This document shows, piece by piece, positions 1 to 10,455 of a stretch of DNA of 64,000 bases (its first letter is position 1; each line of letters starts with the position of its first letter). The stretch covers positions 2,714,826-2,778,825 of the forward strand of contig NZ_KB375281.1 in the NCBI RefSeq assembly GCF_000336555.1, written 5' to 3'. The notes under the pieces were generated by a model. It ran no database searches and was not told where the DNA came from. It saw only the letters and a program-made list of their open reading frames with translations. Origin of the DNA: Afipia clevelandensis ATCC 49720 (GTDB taxonomy: Bacteria; Pseudomonadota; Alphaproteobacteria; Rhizobiales; Xanthobacteraceae). The position numbers and the translations under genes are program-made.

Positions 1-966
<966 letters not shown>

Positions 967-971
967 AACAA

Positions 972-1070
972 CGTCATCCAGAGGCGCGCCCGCGCGCCTC
1001 GAAGGATGATCTTGAACAGGCTCTCACCCTTCGAGGCTCGCATCGTTGATGCGAGCGCCTCGGGGTGACG
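972..1070. repeat. Intergenic palindromic (REP-like) repeat
   Basis: Between gap and pgk two facing GC-rich palindromes carry the words GTCATCC, CCTCGAAGGATG, CACCCTTCGAGG and GGGTGACG. I recognise these as ends of a repeat scattered between genes in Bradyrhizobium-type genomes. It can fold into a long hairpin and may act as an mRNA-stabilising or attenuating structure between gap and pgk. Only one copy of this family is seen here. Confidence 0.6.
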
Positions 1071-1092
1071 ATGGGGAAGAAACACAACCGCC

Positions 1093-2286
1093 ATGTCCGG
1101 ATTTCGCACTCTCGATGATGTCGACGTGAAGGGAAAGCGCGTGCTGCTGCGCGTCGATCTCAACGTGCCGATGGACAATGGCCGCGTGTCCGACACCACC
1201 CGTCTGCAGCGCATCGCCAAGACCATCATCGAACTGTCCAAGGCCGGCGGCAAGGTCATCATCCTTGCGCATTTCGGCCGCCCGAAGGGACCGGATCCGA
1301 AAGACTCGCTGAGGCCCGTCGCCACCGCGCTCGGTTATGTCGTGAAGCATCACGTCGATTTCGCGCCGGACTGCGTCGGCGACATCGCCGAGACAGCCGT
1401 CGCCGCGATGAAGGACGGCGAGATTCTCTGCCTCGAGAACACCCGCTTTCACGCCGGTGAAGAAAAGAACGATCCGGCATTTGTCGCGCAGCTTGCGAAG
1501 CTCGGCGACATCTGGGTCAACGACGCCTTCTCCTGCGCCCATCGCGCCCACGCCTCCACCGAAGGCCTCGGCCGGGTGCTGCCGGGCTATGCGGGCCGGA
1601 CCATGGAGGCGGAACTCGACGCGCTCGGCAAGGCGCTGGAACAGCCGGTGCATCCGGTGATCGCGATTGTCGGCGGATCGAAGGTCTCGACAAAGATTGA
1701 TCTTCTGGAAAATCTCGTCACCAAGGTCGATGCGCTGGTGATCGGCGGCGGCATGGCCAACACCTTCCTGCATGCGCAGGGCGTCGATGTCGGCAACTCG
1801 CTCTGCGAGAAGGACCTCGCCGCGACCGCGCTGCGCATTCTGGTGAAGGCGAATTCCACCAACTGCGCCATCATCCTGCCGGTGGACGCCGTGGTCGCCG
1901 AGAAATTCGAGGCCAACGCGCCGTCCCACGCCTATGGCCTCGACGCCATTCCGGCGAACGGCATGATTCTCGATGTCGGCCCGCAGTCGATCAAGCGGAT
2001 CGACGCCGCGATTGATGACGCCGCCACGCTGGTGTGGAACGGCCCGCTCGGCGCATTTGAAATATCGCCATTCGACCGTGGCACGGTGCAGGCCGCGAAA
2101 TACGCCGCCGCGCGCACCAGGGACGGCAAGCTGGTGTCTGTCGCCGGAGGCGGCGACACCGTTGCGGCACTCAACCACGCTGGCGTGGGCCGCGATTTCA
2201 CCTACGTTTCGACCGCGGGCGGCGCCTTTCTGGAGTGGATGGAAGGGAAACCTTTGCCCGGCGTCGAAGTTTTGAGAGTACGCTAA
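1093..2286 (+). CDS. pgk: Phosphoglycerate kinase
   Basis: Transfers phosphate between 1,3-bisphosphoglycerate and ADP in the cytoplasm. The product is 397 residues, normal for the family. The N-terminal signature [11 protein letters not shown], the substrate arginine region [18 protein letters not shown] in the hinge region, and the C-terminal nucleotide loop [12 protein letters not shown] are all present. The ATG at 1093 gives the canonical N-terminus. It lies 126 bp after gap and 59 bp before fba, so the three genes probably form one glycolytic/Calvin transcription unit. Confidence 0.97.
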   Translation: MSGFRTLDDVDVKGKRVLLRVDLNVPMDNGRVSDTTRLQRIAKTIIELSKAGGKVIILAHFGRPKGPDPKDSLRPVATALGYVVKHHVDFAPDCVGDIAETAVAAMKDGEILCLENTRFHAGEEKNDPAFVAQLAKLGDIWVNDAFSCAHRAHASTEGLGRVLPGYAGRTMEAELDALGKALEQPVHPVIAIVGGSKVSTKIDLLENLVTKVDALVIGGGMANTFLHAQGVDVGNSLCEKDLAATALRILVKANSTNCAIILPVDAVVAEKFEANAPSHAYGLDAIPANGMILDVGPQSIKRIDAAIDDAATLVWNGPLGAFEISPFDRGTVQAAKYAAARTRDGKLVSVAGGGDTVAALNHAGVGRDFTYVSTAGGAFLEWMEGKPLPGVEVLRVR

Positions 2287-2345
2287 ATTTTAAACAGATC
2301 TGGCGCCTTTGGCGCTGCCTTCAAGACCGCGGAGAACACAACCCC

Positions 2346-3413
2346 ATGGCTCGCATCACCTTGCGTCAATTGCTGGATCATGCCGCCGAACATAACTACG
2401 GCGTGCCGGCCTTCAACATCAACAACATGGAACAGGCGCTGGCCATCATGGAAGCCGCCAATGCCGTGGATGCGCCGGTGATCATCCAGGCCTCGCGTGG
2501 CGCGCGTTCCTATGCCAACGACGTCATGCTCAAGCACATGATGGACGCGGTGACGGAAATCTATCCGCACATTCCCGTCTGCGTGCATCTCGACCACGGC
2601 AACGAACCCGCCACCTGCATGACCGCGATCCAGGCCGGCTTCACCTCGGTCATGATGGACGGCTCGCTCAAGGCCGACGGCAAGACCCCCGGCGATTGGG
2701 ACTACAATGTCGGCGTCACCAAGACCGTCACCACCATGGCGCATCTCGGCGGCATTTCGGTAGAAGGCGAACTCGGTGTGCTCGGCTCGCTGGAAAGCGG
2801 CGAAGGCGAGAAGGAAGACGGCCACGGCTTCGAGGGCAAGCTGTCGCATGACCAGCTTCTCACCAATCCTGATGAAGCCGTGAAATTCGTCAAGGAAACC
2901 CAGGTCGATGCACTGGCGATTGCGATGGGCACCTCGCACGGCGCCTACAAGTTCACCCGCAAGCCGGATGGCGACATCCTCGCCATGAACGTGATCGAGG
3001 AAATTCACCGCAAGCTGCCGAACACGCATCTGGTCATGCACGGCTCGTCGTCGGTGCCGCAGGACCTGCAGGACATCATCAACAAGTTCGGCGGCCAGAT
3101 GAAGCCGACCTGGGGCGTGCCGGTCTCCGAAATTCAGCGCGGCATCAAGAACGGCGTGCGCAAGATCAACATTGACACCGACAACCGCATGGCGATGACC
3201 GGCCAGATCCGCAAGGTGTTGCAGGAACACCCGAGCGAGTTCGATCCGCGCAAATATCTCAAGCCCGCGATGGAAGCGATGACCAAGCTCTGCAAGCAGC
3301 GCCTGGAAGAATTCAATACCGCAGGTCAGGCCAGCAAGATCAAGAAGGTGCTGACGACCGCCCAGATGGCGCAGCGCTACGCCAAGGGCGAACTCGACCC
3401 GAAGATCGCCTGA
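2346..3413 (+). CDS. fba: Class II fructose-bisphosphate aldolase
   Basis: Zinc-dependent aldolase that splits or forms fructose 1,6-bisphosphate; relatives also act on sedoheptulose bisphosphate in the Calvin cycle. The product is 355 residues. Metal-binding segments are visible: [10 protein letters not shown], the histidine after [11 protein letters not shown], and [11 protein letters not shown]. The frame is open further upstream to 2235, overlapping pgk, but ATG 2346 begins the conserved start [17 protein letters not shown] strong terminator follows. Third gene of the gap-pgk-fba unit. Confidence 0.96.
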   Translation: MARITLRQLLDHAAEHNYGVPAFNINNMEQALAIMEAANAVDAPVIIQASRGARSYANDVMLKHMMDAVTEIYPHIPVCVHLDHGNEPATCMTAIQAGFTSVMMDGSLKADGKTPGDWDYNVGVTKTVTTMAHLGGISVEGELGVLGSLESGEGEKEDGHGFEGKLSHDQLLTNPDEAVKFVKETQVDALAIAMGTSHGAYKFTRKPDGDILAMNVIEEIHRKLPNTHLVMHGSSSVPQDLQDIINKFGGQMKPTWGVPVSEIQRGIKNGVRKINIDTDNRMAMTGQIRKVLQEHPSEFDPRKYLKPAMEAMTKLCKQRLEEFNTAGQASKIKKVLTTAQMAQRYAKGELDPKIA

Positions 3414-3425
3414 CGATCATCGAGA

Positions 3426-3453
3426 GGGCGGGACACGATCCCGCCCCTTTTTT
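3426..3453 (+). terminator. Rho-independent terminator after fba
   Basis: An 8-bp perfect stem, GGGCGGGA with TCCCGCCC and a 5-nt loop, followed by C and six T residues. It begins 12 bp after the fba stop codon and closes the gap-pgk-fba unit. Confidence 0.9.
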
Positions 3454-3505
3454 GGCCGCAGTCCGGTGATCTGTTCCGCATTCACACGAGCATCACACCG
3501 CCATC

Positions 3506-4186
3506 ATGGCCAACAAACCTCCCCCGCAGCGTCCCGCGCCTCGTCTCTATCTCGCAACGCCCGTCGTTGCCGATCCCGCGCAGCTTGTCGCCGAATTGCC
3601 CGCGCTGCTGGCGGCGGCGGATGTCGCCGCCGTCCTGCTGCGCCTTTCGCCCGGGGATGAGCGCAGCATCATCCAGCGCGCCAAGGCGCTCGCGCCGCCG
3701 GTTCAGGCCGCAGGCGCCGCCCTGCTGATCGACGGGCATTTCGCGCAGACGGCGCGCGCAGGCGCGGACGGCGCGAATGTCTATGGCATCGCGGCAATGC
3801 AGGAGGCGATGCCGTCGCTGAAGCCCGACCGCATTCTCGGCGTCGGCGGCCTTGTCACGCGGCATGATGCGATGGTGGCGGGCGAAGCGGGCGCAGACTA
3901 CGTCCTGTTCGGCGAGCCGGATGCAAACGGCGAGCGTCCGTCTGCGGACGCCATTTGCGAGCGGCTGGACTGGTGGGCCGAACTGTTCGAGCCCCCTTGC
4001 GTAGGGTTCGCAACGACAGTTGAGGAAGCCCAGTTGTTCGCCGCCGCCGGCGCGGATTTCGTCCTGCTCGGTGATTTCATCTGGCAGGATTCGCGCGGCG
4101 CAAAGACCGCTCTGATCGAAGCCGGCAAGGCGGTCGCGCGCGGATTTGAAAAATCCGTTGCGCAAGCTGCTGTCACAGGAGAATAA
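3506..4186 (+). CDS. Thiamine-phosphate synthase-like (ThiE/TenI superfamily) protein
   Basis: A 226-residue single-domain TIM-barrel protein. Successive barrel strands read PRLYLATP, AAVLLRL, ALLIDGH, ADGANVYG, ILGVGG, ADYVLFGE, PCVGFAT and ADFVLLGDFIW, the pattern of the thiamine-phosphate synthase/TenI superfamily. Alphaproteobacteria commonly carry this protein in addition to true ThiE. The substrate-binding residues look degenerate, so thiamine synthesis itself is uncertain. It starts about 50 bp after the fba terminator and ends 7 bp before the start codon of the Sel1 protein gene, so the two are likely cotranscribed. Confidence 0.65.
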   Translation: MANKPPPQRPAPRLYLATPVVADPAQLVAELPALLAAADVAAVLLRLSPGDERSIIQRAKALAPPVQAAGAALLIDGHFAQTARAGADGANVYGIAAMQEAMPSLKPDRILGVGGLVTRHDAMVAGEAGADYVLFGEPDANGERPSADAICERLDWWAELFEPPCVGFATTVEEAQLFAAAGADFVLLGDFIWQDSRGAKTALIEAGKAVARGFEKSVAQAAVTGE

Positions 4187-4193
4187 AGCCGCG

Positions 4194-5291
4194 ATGACCG
4201 CGCTTCGCCGCAGAGCATCACCCGCCGCCCGTGCAAGACTTCTTGCATCGGTGATGGCCGGTGTTGTCGCGCTGTCCGCGAATGCGTCGGCTCAGGGGCC
4301 GAATCCGTTTCCCGAGCCGATCAAGCCGGCGGAAAAGCCTGCGGCCAAATCACCGCCGAAAGCGGCGCCGAAACCGAAGACTGAAGCTGCGAAGCCCAAA
4401 AAGAACGAGCCGGCAAAAGCCGCGACGCCCGCGCCTGCTCCGGCTGCTGATGATCCGAACGTCGATCTTGCCTATGGTGCGTATCAGCAGGGCCTTTACC
4501 GGACCGCCTTCAACATCGCGTTGAAGCGCGCGCAGGAAACGGGCGACCCGAAATCCATGACCCTGCTCGGCGAGCTTTATTCCAATGCCCTCGGCATCAA
4601 GCGCGACGACGCCAAGGCGGCGGAATGGTACAAGCAGGCTGCCGACCGCGGCGACCGCGAGGCCATGTTCGCCCTCGGCATGATGAGGATCGCCGGACGC
4701 GCAGGCCCCGCCAACCGCGAGGAAGGCGCGCGCCTGCTGGCTTCATCCGCCAAACTTGGAAAGGCCGCCGCCGCCTACAACCTCGGGCTGCTCTATCTCG
4801 AAGGCCAGACATTCCCTCAGGACGTCAAGCGCGCCGCAGAACTGTTCCGGCAGGCAGCCACGGCAGGCAATCCCGAAGCGCAATACGCCCTCGCGACGCT
4901 TTACAAGGAAGGCCGCGGCGTCGAGAAGAATCTCACGGAGGCCGCGAAGCTGATGCGGCTGGCCGCGATGGTCGACAATCTCGATGCCGAAGTGGAATAC
5001 GCCATCGCGCTGTACAACGGCACGGGCACACCAAAAGACGTCCCGACCGCCGTCGCCCTGCTGACGCGCGCCGCGCGGCAGAACAGTCCGATCGCGCAAA
5101 ACCGCCTCGCCCGCATTCTGATCGAGGGAATGGGCGCACCGATGGACAAGATTCAGGGCTTCAAGTGGCACCTGATCGCGAAAACAGCCGGCAACGGCGA
5201 TCCCGATCTCGACGCGCAGTTCGCAGAATTATCGCCGGTTGACCGGGCGAAGGCCGAAGACCTTGCCAAGAAGTGGTTCGGCACCAAGTAG
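4194..5291 (+). CDS. Exported Sel1-repeat (TPR-like) protein
   Basis: A 365-residue protein with an N-terminal signal sequence (VMAGVVALSANASAQ), then a proline/alanine/lysine-rich linker of about 60 residues, then a helical domain of Sel1-like repeats. Repeat cores such as LGELYSNALGIKRD, AAEWYKQAADRGDREAMFALG, AAYNLGLLYLEG and AQYALATLYKEGRGV recur about every 36 residues. Sel1 proteins act as periplasmic scaffolds. ATG 4194 is preferred over an in-frame ATG at 4146 because AGGAG precedes it by a suitable distance and the earlier start would overlap the upstream gene. Function unknown. Confidence 0.75.
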   Translation: MTALRRRASPAARARLLASVMAGVVALSANASAQGPNPFPEPIKPAEKPAAKSPPKAAPKPKTEAAKPKKNEPAKAATPAPAPAADDPNVDLAYGAYQQGLYRTAFNIALKRAQETGDPKSMTLLGELYSNALGIKRDDAKAAEWYKQAADRGDREAMFALGMMRIAGRAGPANREEGARLLASSAKLGKAAAAYNLGLLYLEGQTFPQDVKRAAELFRQAATAGNPEAQYALATLYKEGRGVEKNLTEAAKLMRLAAMVDNLDAEVEYAIALYNGTGTPKDVPTAVALLTRAARQNSPIAQNRLARILIEGMGAPMDKIQGFKWHLIAKTAGNGDPDLDAQFAELSPVDRAKAEDLAKKWFGTK

Positions 5292-5476
5292 CCGGATATC
5301 CTGCGCTGCTGGCAAAGCCCGATTTGACCATATTTATCAATGCGAAACCGGAGCCCCCGCTCCGCCCGAAAACGCCCCCAACGCCCTTGACGCGCCTGCG
5401 CTTTGACGCCAACCATCGCCCTTCAATCCTGTCCGTATCCGATCCGGCCCTTTGCCGATCCCACCAAGCCGAGACA

Positions 5477-6268
5477 ATGCTTCAGTCAGCGCTCATCAAT
5501 GTCATGGTCAAGGCCGCGCGCCGCGCAGGCCGCAGTCTCAAGCGCGATCTCGGCGAGATCGAGAACCTTCAGGTGTCGCTGAAGGGGCCGGCCAATTTCG
5601 TCTCGCTGGCCGACAAGCGCGCCGAGCAGATGCTTTATGACGACCTGATCAAGGCGCGGCCCGGCTATGGTTTCCTCGGCGAGGAAGGCGGCACACGCGA
5701 GGGCACCGACAAGTCGAACACATGGATCGTCGATCCGCTCGACGGCACGACGAATTTTCTTCACGGCATTCCGCAGTTTGCGATCTCGATTGCCCTGCAG
5801 CGCGAAGACACCATTGTGGCCGGCGTGATCTACAATCCGGCCAACGATGAACTCTACACGAGCGAGCGCGGCAAAGGCGCATTCCTCAACGACACGCGCC
5901 TGCGCGTCGCCGGGCGCAAGCAACTCAGCGAATGCGTCATCGCCTGTGGCCTGCCGCATATCGGACGCGGCGATCATGAACTGTCACGCCGCGAGATGAC
6001 TGAGATGCAGAATCGCGTGGCGGGCCTGCGCCGCTTCGGCGCAGCGTCGCTCGATCTCGCCTTCGTCGCGGCAGGCCGTCTCGATGGCTACTGGGAGCGC
6101 AACCTGCAGCCGTGGGACATCGCGGCGGGATTGCTGATGGTGCGCGAGGCTGGCGGCGTCGTCAGTGGCATCGAGGGCGGCGACACCGCGATGGCCACCG
6201 GCCACGTGGTCTGTGGCAACGAGACGATCCAGCGCGAACTGGTGAAGATCCTCAAGCCGCTAGGCTAG
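5477..6268 (+). CDS. suhB: Inositol monophosphatase family protein (SuhB-like)
   Basis: Mg-dependent phosphatase of the inositol monophosphatase/FBPase superfamily, 263 residues. Metal-binding motifs are intact: LGEEGG (about residue 70), WIVDPLDGTTNFLHGIP (about residue 82) and WDIAAGLLMVREAGG near the C-terminus. In proteobacteria this family includes SuhB, which also contributes to rRNA antitermination. The open frame runs further upstream, but ATG 5477 gives the conserved start MLQSALINVMVKAARRAG. The 185 bp before it show no gene. Confidence 0.88.
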   Translation: MLQSALINVMVKAARRAGRSLKRDLGEIENLQVSLKGPANFVSLADKRAEQMLYDDLIKARPGYGFLGEEGGTREGTDKSNTWIVDPLDGTTNFLHGIPQFAISIALQREDTIVAGVIYNPANDELYTSERGKGAFLNDTRLRVAGRKQLSECVIACGLPHIGRGDHELSRREMTEMQNRVAGLRRFGAASLDLAFVAAGRLDGYWERNLQPWDIAAGLLMVREAGGVVSGIEGGDTAMATGHVVCGNETIQRELVKILKPLG

Positions 6269-6284
6269 ACAGCAACAGTTAGCC

Positions 6285-6361
6285 ATCATTGCGAGCGAAG
6301 CGAAGCAATCCATTCTTGGATAAAGCTGGATTGCCTCGTCGCTGCGCTCCTCGCAATGACG
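6285..6361. repeat. Intergenic palindromic repeat, copy 1
   Basis: A near-perfect long palindrome. The left arm reads CATTGCGAGCGAAGCGAAGC and the right arm ends GCTCCTCGCAATGACG, with a short variable centre. The same unit recurs at 18622-18702 downstream of nrdA. It belongs to a dispersed family found between genes in Bradyrhizobiaceae. It occupies part of the 326-bp gene-free gap 6269-6594; the rest of that gap shows nothing recognisable. Confidence 0.8.
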
Positions 6362-6594
6362 CGAAAGTGTCGCTCGACCCACCCTGAATTACCGGCGCCA
6401 TGTCAGGGACCGGGCGGACGGCTTCTCGTTCTGCAATACCAGGTCATATCTGCGTCACAGCGCGCGGACTGAACGATGCAAGGCACCCGCCGGTTCCCCG
6501 ACTGGGGTCAATGCACGATGATGTCTTTCTTCCCGCCGCCGCTGTGCCATATTGATGTCAACGATGTTCCACGGACAGGGATTGACGATCCGTC

Positions 6595-7581
6595 ATGGCA
6601 AAGACTTCCAGCACAGCCGCCGACATCAGCGTCACAAAACTGTCGACGCCCCGCATCTTTCTGGTCCGGATGCTGGTGTTCCTGATCTTGTGCGGACTGG
6701 TCGGGTTCGTTCTTTACAAGCAGATATGGCAGGCCTTCCTCGCCAATCCCGGTCTCAACGCGCTGATCGGCGCGGTCCTTGCCATCGGCATCATTCTCGC
6801 ATTCCGGCAGGTGATCCGGCTCTATCCGGAAATCTCGTGGATCAACAGTTTCCGCATTTCCGATCCCGGCCTTGCGGTCGACCGGCGCCCGGCGCTGCTG
6901 GCGCCGATGGCCGCGATGTTGAGCAATCGCTCGGGCCGCATGACCATCACGCAGCAGACCATGCGGCATCTGCTCGACTCCATCGCCACCCGCCTCGATG
7001 AAGCGCGCGACCTGTCGCGCTACATGACAGGTCTGCTGGTGTTCCTCGGCCTGCTCGGCACGTTCTGGGGCCTGATCGAGACTGTCGGCTCGGTGGGCAA
7101 GGTGATCGAGGGCCTGAAAGTCGGCGGCGATGCCGGTTCGGTGTTCGACGCCTTGAAGGAAGGCCTTGCCGCCCCGCTCGGCGGCATGGGCATTTCGTTC
7201 TCGTCCTCGCTGTTCGGCCTCGCCGGCTCGCTGATCCTTGGCTTCCTCGATCTGCAATCGAGCCAGGCGCAGAACCGGTTCTACACCGATCTCGAAGACT
7301 GGCTTGCGGAGACCGTGCAGGAATACGCCGGTGACAGCCATGGCGCGACCGGCGATCTCAGCCCCGCACTCGACAAGCTGCGCGCCGCCATGGAGGACAT
7401 GGGATCGAACCGCGCCTCCACCACCGCGATGGCGAATCTTGCCGAAGCGATCCAGGGCCTCGTGCATCACATGCGCACCGAGCAGCAACTGATCCGCGAA
7501 TGGGCCGACAGCCAGGGCGAGCAGAACAAGGAAATCAAGGCCCTGCTGGAGCGTCTCGCACGCCAGCCCGAGACCAATTGA
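6595..7581 (+). CDS. MotA/TolQ/ExbB-type proton-channel family membrane protein
   Basis: A 328-residue inner-membrane protein with predicted membrane segments near residues 20-44, 54-79, 145-163 and 195-220. The third and fourth carry the family core LVFLGLLGTFWGLIETVG and GGMGISFSSSLFGLAGSL. These proteins form the stator-like channel that couples proton flow to force across the envelope. The next gene, 14 bp on, encodes an OmpA-domain partner resembling MotB, so the pair probably makes one envelope-spanning complex. The location beside housekeeping genes and the lack of ZorC/ZorD-like genes argue against a Zorya defence system. Confidence 0.75.
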   Translation: MAKTSSTAADISVTKLSTPRIFLVRMLVFLILCGLVGFVLYKQIWQAFLANPGLNALIGAVLAIGIILAFRQVIRLYPEISWINSFRISDPGLAVDRRPALLAPMAAMLSNRSGRMTITQQTMRHLLDSIATRLDEARDLSRYMTGLLVFLGLLGTFWGLIETVGSVGKVIEGLKVGGDAGSVFDALKEGLAAPLGGMGISFSSSLFGLAGSLILGFLDLQSSQAQNRFYTDLEDWLAETVQEYAGDSHGATGDLSPALDKLRAAMEDMGSNRASTTAMANLAEAIQGLVHHMRTEQQLIREWADSQGEQNKEIKALLERLARQPETN

Positions 7582-7595
7582 ACCGGAGATAGCCG

Positions 7596-8624
7596 ATGGC
7601 GCTTTCGCGTTCACGCCGCAACGACAGCGGCTTCAACTACTGGCCGGGCTTCGTCGATGCGCTGTCGACGCTGGTGCTGGCCGTCGTGTTCCTGCTGTCG
7701 GTGTTTCTTGTCGTGCAGTTCTTCCTGTCGCAGGAGGTCACCGGCAAGGACAAGGCGCTGGAACGGCTGAACGCACAGATCGCCCAGCTCAACGATCTGC
7801 TCTCGCTGGAAAAACTCGGCAAGCTGAACCTCGACGAGCAGCTCTCGCAAATGCGCGCCGGACTGGCCTCGGCGGAAGCCGAGCGCGACCGTGTGAAAGG
7901 TCTCTACGATGGACTTGCCGGCGCCGGTGCGAGCGCGCAGGGCCGCGCTGTGGAACTCGGCAAGGCGCTGGAGTCCGAAAAGCAGGTTTCCGCCCGTGCG
8001 CTGGCGCAGATCGAGGTGCTGAACCAGCAGATCAGCGCGCTGCGCCGGCAACTCGCCGCGCTTGAGGAAGCGCTCGACGCTTCGGAAAAGCGCGACAAGG
8101 AATCCCAGACCAAGATCGCCGACCTCGGCCAGCGGCTGAACGTGGCGCTGGCGCAGCGCGTGCAGGAACTGTCGCGCTACCGCTCAGAATTCTTCGGGCG
8201 TCTGCGCGCCATTCTCGGCAACCGGCCCGATGTTCGCATCGTCGGCGACCGTTTTGTGTTCCAGTCCGAAGTGTTCTTCGATACCGGACAGGCTGTGCTG
8301 CTGCCGGAAGGACGCGCCGAACTCGACAAGCTCGCGAGCGCGCTGATCGACCTCGACAAGCAGATCCCGGCCGAGATCGCCTGGGTTCTGCGTGTTGACG
8401 GCCATACCGACGTGCGGCCGATCAACAGCCCGCAGTTCAAGTCGAACTGGGAATTGTCATCGGCGCGCGCGATCTCGGTGGTGCAATATCTCGTGTCGCT
8501 CGGTGTTCCGGCACAGCGTCTGGTGGCAGCGGGCTTCGCGGAATTCCAGCCGCTCGATCCCGAAAAGACCGAAGAGGCCTTCAAACGCAACCGCCGCATC
8601 GAACTCAAGCTCACCGAGCGATGA
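7596..8624 (+). CDS. OmpA/MotB-domain peptidoglycan-binding membrane protein
   Basis: A 342-residue protein. One N-terminal membrane helix (LVLAVVFLLSVFLVVQFFL, about residues 26-44) is followed by a long coiled coil (about 50-190) and a C-terminal OmpA-like domain (about 225-340) with the motifs FDTGQAVLLPEGRAELDKLA, VDGHTD and ELSSARAISVVQYL. This is the MotB/TolR-like architecture in which the C-terminal domain grips peptidoglycan. It follows the MotA/TolQ-like gene by 14 bp and overlaps the next gene by ATGA, so all three are probably translated as one unit. Confidence 0.8.
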   Translation: MALSRSRRNDSGFNYWPGFVDALSTLVLAVVFLLSVFLVVQFFLSQEVTGKDKALERLNAQIAQLNDLLSLEKLGKLNLDEQLSQMRAGLASAEAERDRVKGLYDGLAGAGASAQGRAVELGKALESEKQVSARALAQIEVLNQQISALRRQLAALEEALDASEKRDKESQTKIADLGQRLNVALAQRVQELSRYRSEFFGRLRAILGNRPDVRIVGDRFVFQSEVFFDTGQAVLLPEGRAELDKLASALIDLDKQIPAEIAWVLRVDGHTDVRPINSPQFKSNWELSSARAISVVQYLVSLGVPAQRLVAAGFAEFQPLDPEKTEEAFKRNRRIELKLTER

Positions 8625-9070
8625 GCGAACCCTTCACGCTGCGGCCCTATAGCGCCAGCGATGAAGATGCCGCAATCGCCCTGTGGCATCGTACCTGGAG
8701 CCAGGCCTATCCCTCGATCGACTTCGCGCAGCGGCTGGAAGTCTGGCGCGCGCGCTGGCGCAACGAGTTGGTGCCGATGGCGCAGATCGTCGTGGCGGAG
8801 CGGGACGACGCCATGGCCGGCTTCGTCACCATCGATTCATCCGGCTATCTCGATCAGCTTGTGGTCGCCCCCGAAACCTGGGGATCGGACCTCGGCAATC
8901 TCTTGATCGCACAGGCGAAGGCGATGTCCCCGCGCGGCATCACGCTGCTGGTCAACACCGACAACGCCCGCGCCATCCGCTTCTATGAGCGCAACGGCTT
9001 CGTTCATACCCATGACGACGTCAATCCGGTGTCGGGACGCAAGGTCTGGGGCATGGCGTGGAAGCCGTGA
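8621..9070 (+). CDS. GNAT family N-acetyltransferase
   Basis: A 149-residue single GNAT domain. It shows the central LDQLVVAPETWGSDLGNLLIAQA segment (acetyl-CoA pyrophosphate loop region, in diverged form) and the C-terminal signature NARAIRFYERNGFVHTHD. The start overlaps the stop of the OmpA-domain gene (ATGA), so translation is coupled. Substrate unknown. It ends 3 bp before the convergent thiolase stop. Confidence 0.85.
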   Translation: MSEPFTLRPYSASDEDAAIALWHRTWSQAYPSIDFAQRLEVWRARWRNELVPMAQIVVAERDDAMAGFVTIDSSGYLDQLVVAPETWGSDLGNLLIAQAKAMSPRGITLLVNTDNARAIRFYERNGFVHTHDDVNPVSGRKVWGMAWKP

Positions 9071-9073
9071 GCA

Positions 9074-10357
9074 TCACGCCGCTTCCAATAGCGCCACCGT
9101 GCCCTGCCCGCCGTCGGCGCAGATGCTGACAATGGCGCGGCTGCCCTTCGGCATCGCCGCCAGCTCTTTCACCGCCTGACTGAGGATGCGTGCGCCGGTC
9201 GCACCGAACGGATGGCCGAGCGCAATGCTGCCGCCGTTGGGATTGACGCGATTGCGCGGAAACTGCCCAAAGTCCGCCGTCACGCCCACCTTGTCGCGAA
9301 TGAACGCGGGACTATCCAGCGCCTTGATATGCGCCAGCACCTGCGCCGCGAACGCCTCATGGATTTCCCAGAGCTGCACGTCCGCATAGGTCAGCGATTG
9401 CCGCGCCAGCAGGCGCGGGATCGCATAGGGCGGCGCCATCAAAAGCCCTTCGGTACGGAAATCCACCGACGCGATTTCCCAATCGACCAGTTTCACACGC
9501 GCCGTATTCGCGGGAAGTTTTTCCAGTCCCTTCTGCGAGGCGACCCAGATGCTCGATGCGCCGTCGGTCAATGGCGATGAATTACCTGCCGTCAGCGTGC
9601 CCTTGCCGCTCTTGCGGTCGAACGACGGCGGCAACCGCGCCAGCTTCTCCAGCGACGTATCCTTGCGCGGGATGGTGTCGCGGCGCACGCCATCAAACGG
9701 AATCACGAGATCGTCGAAGAAGCCGCGATCCCACGCCGCCACCGCGTGCTGATGGCTTTCCAGCGCGACCTGATCCTGCGCCTCGCGCGAGATGTGCCAT
9801 TCCTTCGCGGTGATCTCGGTGTGCTCGCCCATGCTCATGCCGGTGGTACGGTTGCTGACCGCTGGAATGTAGAGACGCACATCACTGAGCTTGAGGTCGA
9901 TGGCATGGGTAAGTTTTTGTCCGAGCGAACGCGCGGTCTGGAACTGACGCACCCAGTTCGACAGCGACATGCCGAGACCAAGCTGCACCTGGCTGAGACT
10001 GTCGACACCGCCGACCAGCGCAAGGTTTCGCACCTCGCCGTCGATCATTCCGGCGGCTTCAAACACGCCCATCATGCTGGTCGAGCAGGCCATCACCGTG
10101 GAATAGGCCGGCACCGTCGCATCGACGCCGGCATCCATGAGAATTTCGCGCGCGATGTTGCTCCAGGTGAGATTGGGCACGACATTGCCCCACACTGCGA
10201 AATCCGGCTTCGCGCCGCCAAGACGTTCGATCATGTGTTTGACCACCGGCACTGACATCGCGATGGCGTCGACATTGCTGAGGGGGCCGTCCACCTTGGC
10301 AAAAGGCGTGCGCAGGCCCGCGGCCAGCCAGATGTCGGATTTTGCAGATTGCGCCAT
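9074..10357 (-). CDS. Thiolase (acetyl-CoA C-acyltransferase family)
   Basis: A 427-residue thiolase that joins or cleaves acyl-CoA thioesters, as in beta-oxidation or acetoacetyl-CoA synthesis. The nucleophilic cysteine lies in VMACSTSMMG (about residue 95). Both C-terminal signatures are present: NPNGGSIALGHPFGATGARI with its active histidine, and SICADGGQGT with the second cysteine. The IHEAFAAQ motif lies before them. The length and GHPFG variant recall the FadI-like, long-chain branch. It stands alone, convergent with the GNAT gene. Confidence 0.88.
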   Translation of the reverse strand: MAQSAKSDIWLAAGLRTPFAKVDGPLSNVDAIAMSVPVVKHMIERLGGAKPDFAVWGNVVPNLTWSNIAREILMDAGVDATVPAYSTVMACSTSMMGVFEAAGMIDGEVRNLALVGGVDSLSQVQLGLGMSLSNWVRQFQTARSLGQKLTHAIDLKLSDVRLYIPAVSNRTTGMSMGEHTEITAKEWHISREAQDQVALESHQHAVAAWDRGFFDDLVIPFDGVRRDTIPRKDTSLEKLARLPPSFDRKSGKGTLTAGNSSPLTDGASSIWVASQKGLEKLPANTARVKLVDWEIASVDFRTEGLLMAPPYAIPRLLARQSLTYADVQLWEIHEAFAAQVLAHIKALDSPAFIRDKVGVTADFGQFPRNRVNPNGGSIALGHPFGATGARILSQAVKELAAMPKGSRAIVSICADGGQGTVALLEAA

Positions 10358-10455
10358 ACACTTAACTCCGGGCTCGAACGCCCTGTCAGGCGCGCCCGGA
10401 GACTAGTCGATCACCCGCAGGGCGTACAAGCCGACGGCGGCATTCGATCGGACCA

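Noticed and set aside
6595..8624. MotA-like plus OmpA/MotB-like pair as a Zorya defence system
   Set aside because: No ZorC, ZorD or ZorE-like genes follow, and the pair sits in conserved chromosome beside an inositol monophosphatase and an acetyltransferase. It fits a housekeeping envelope complex better.
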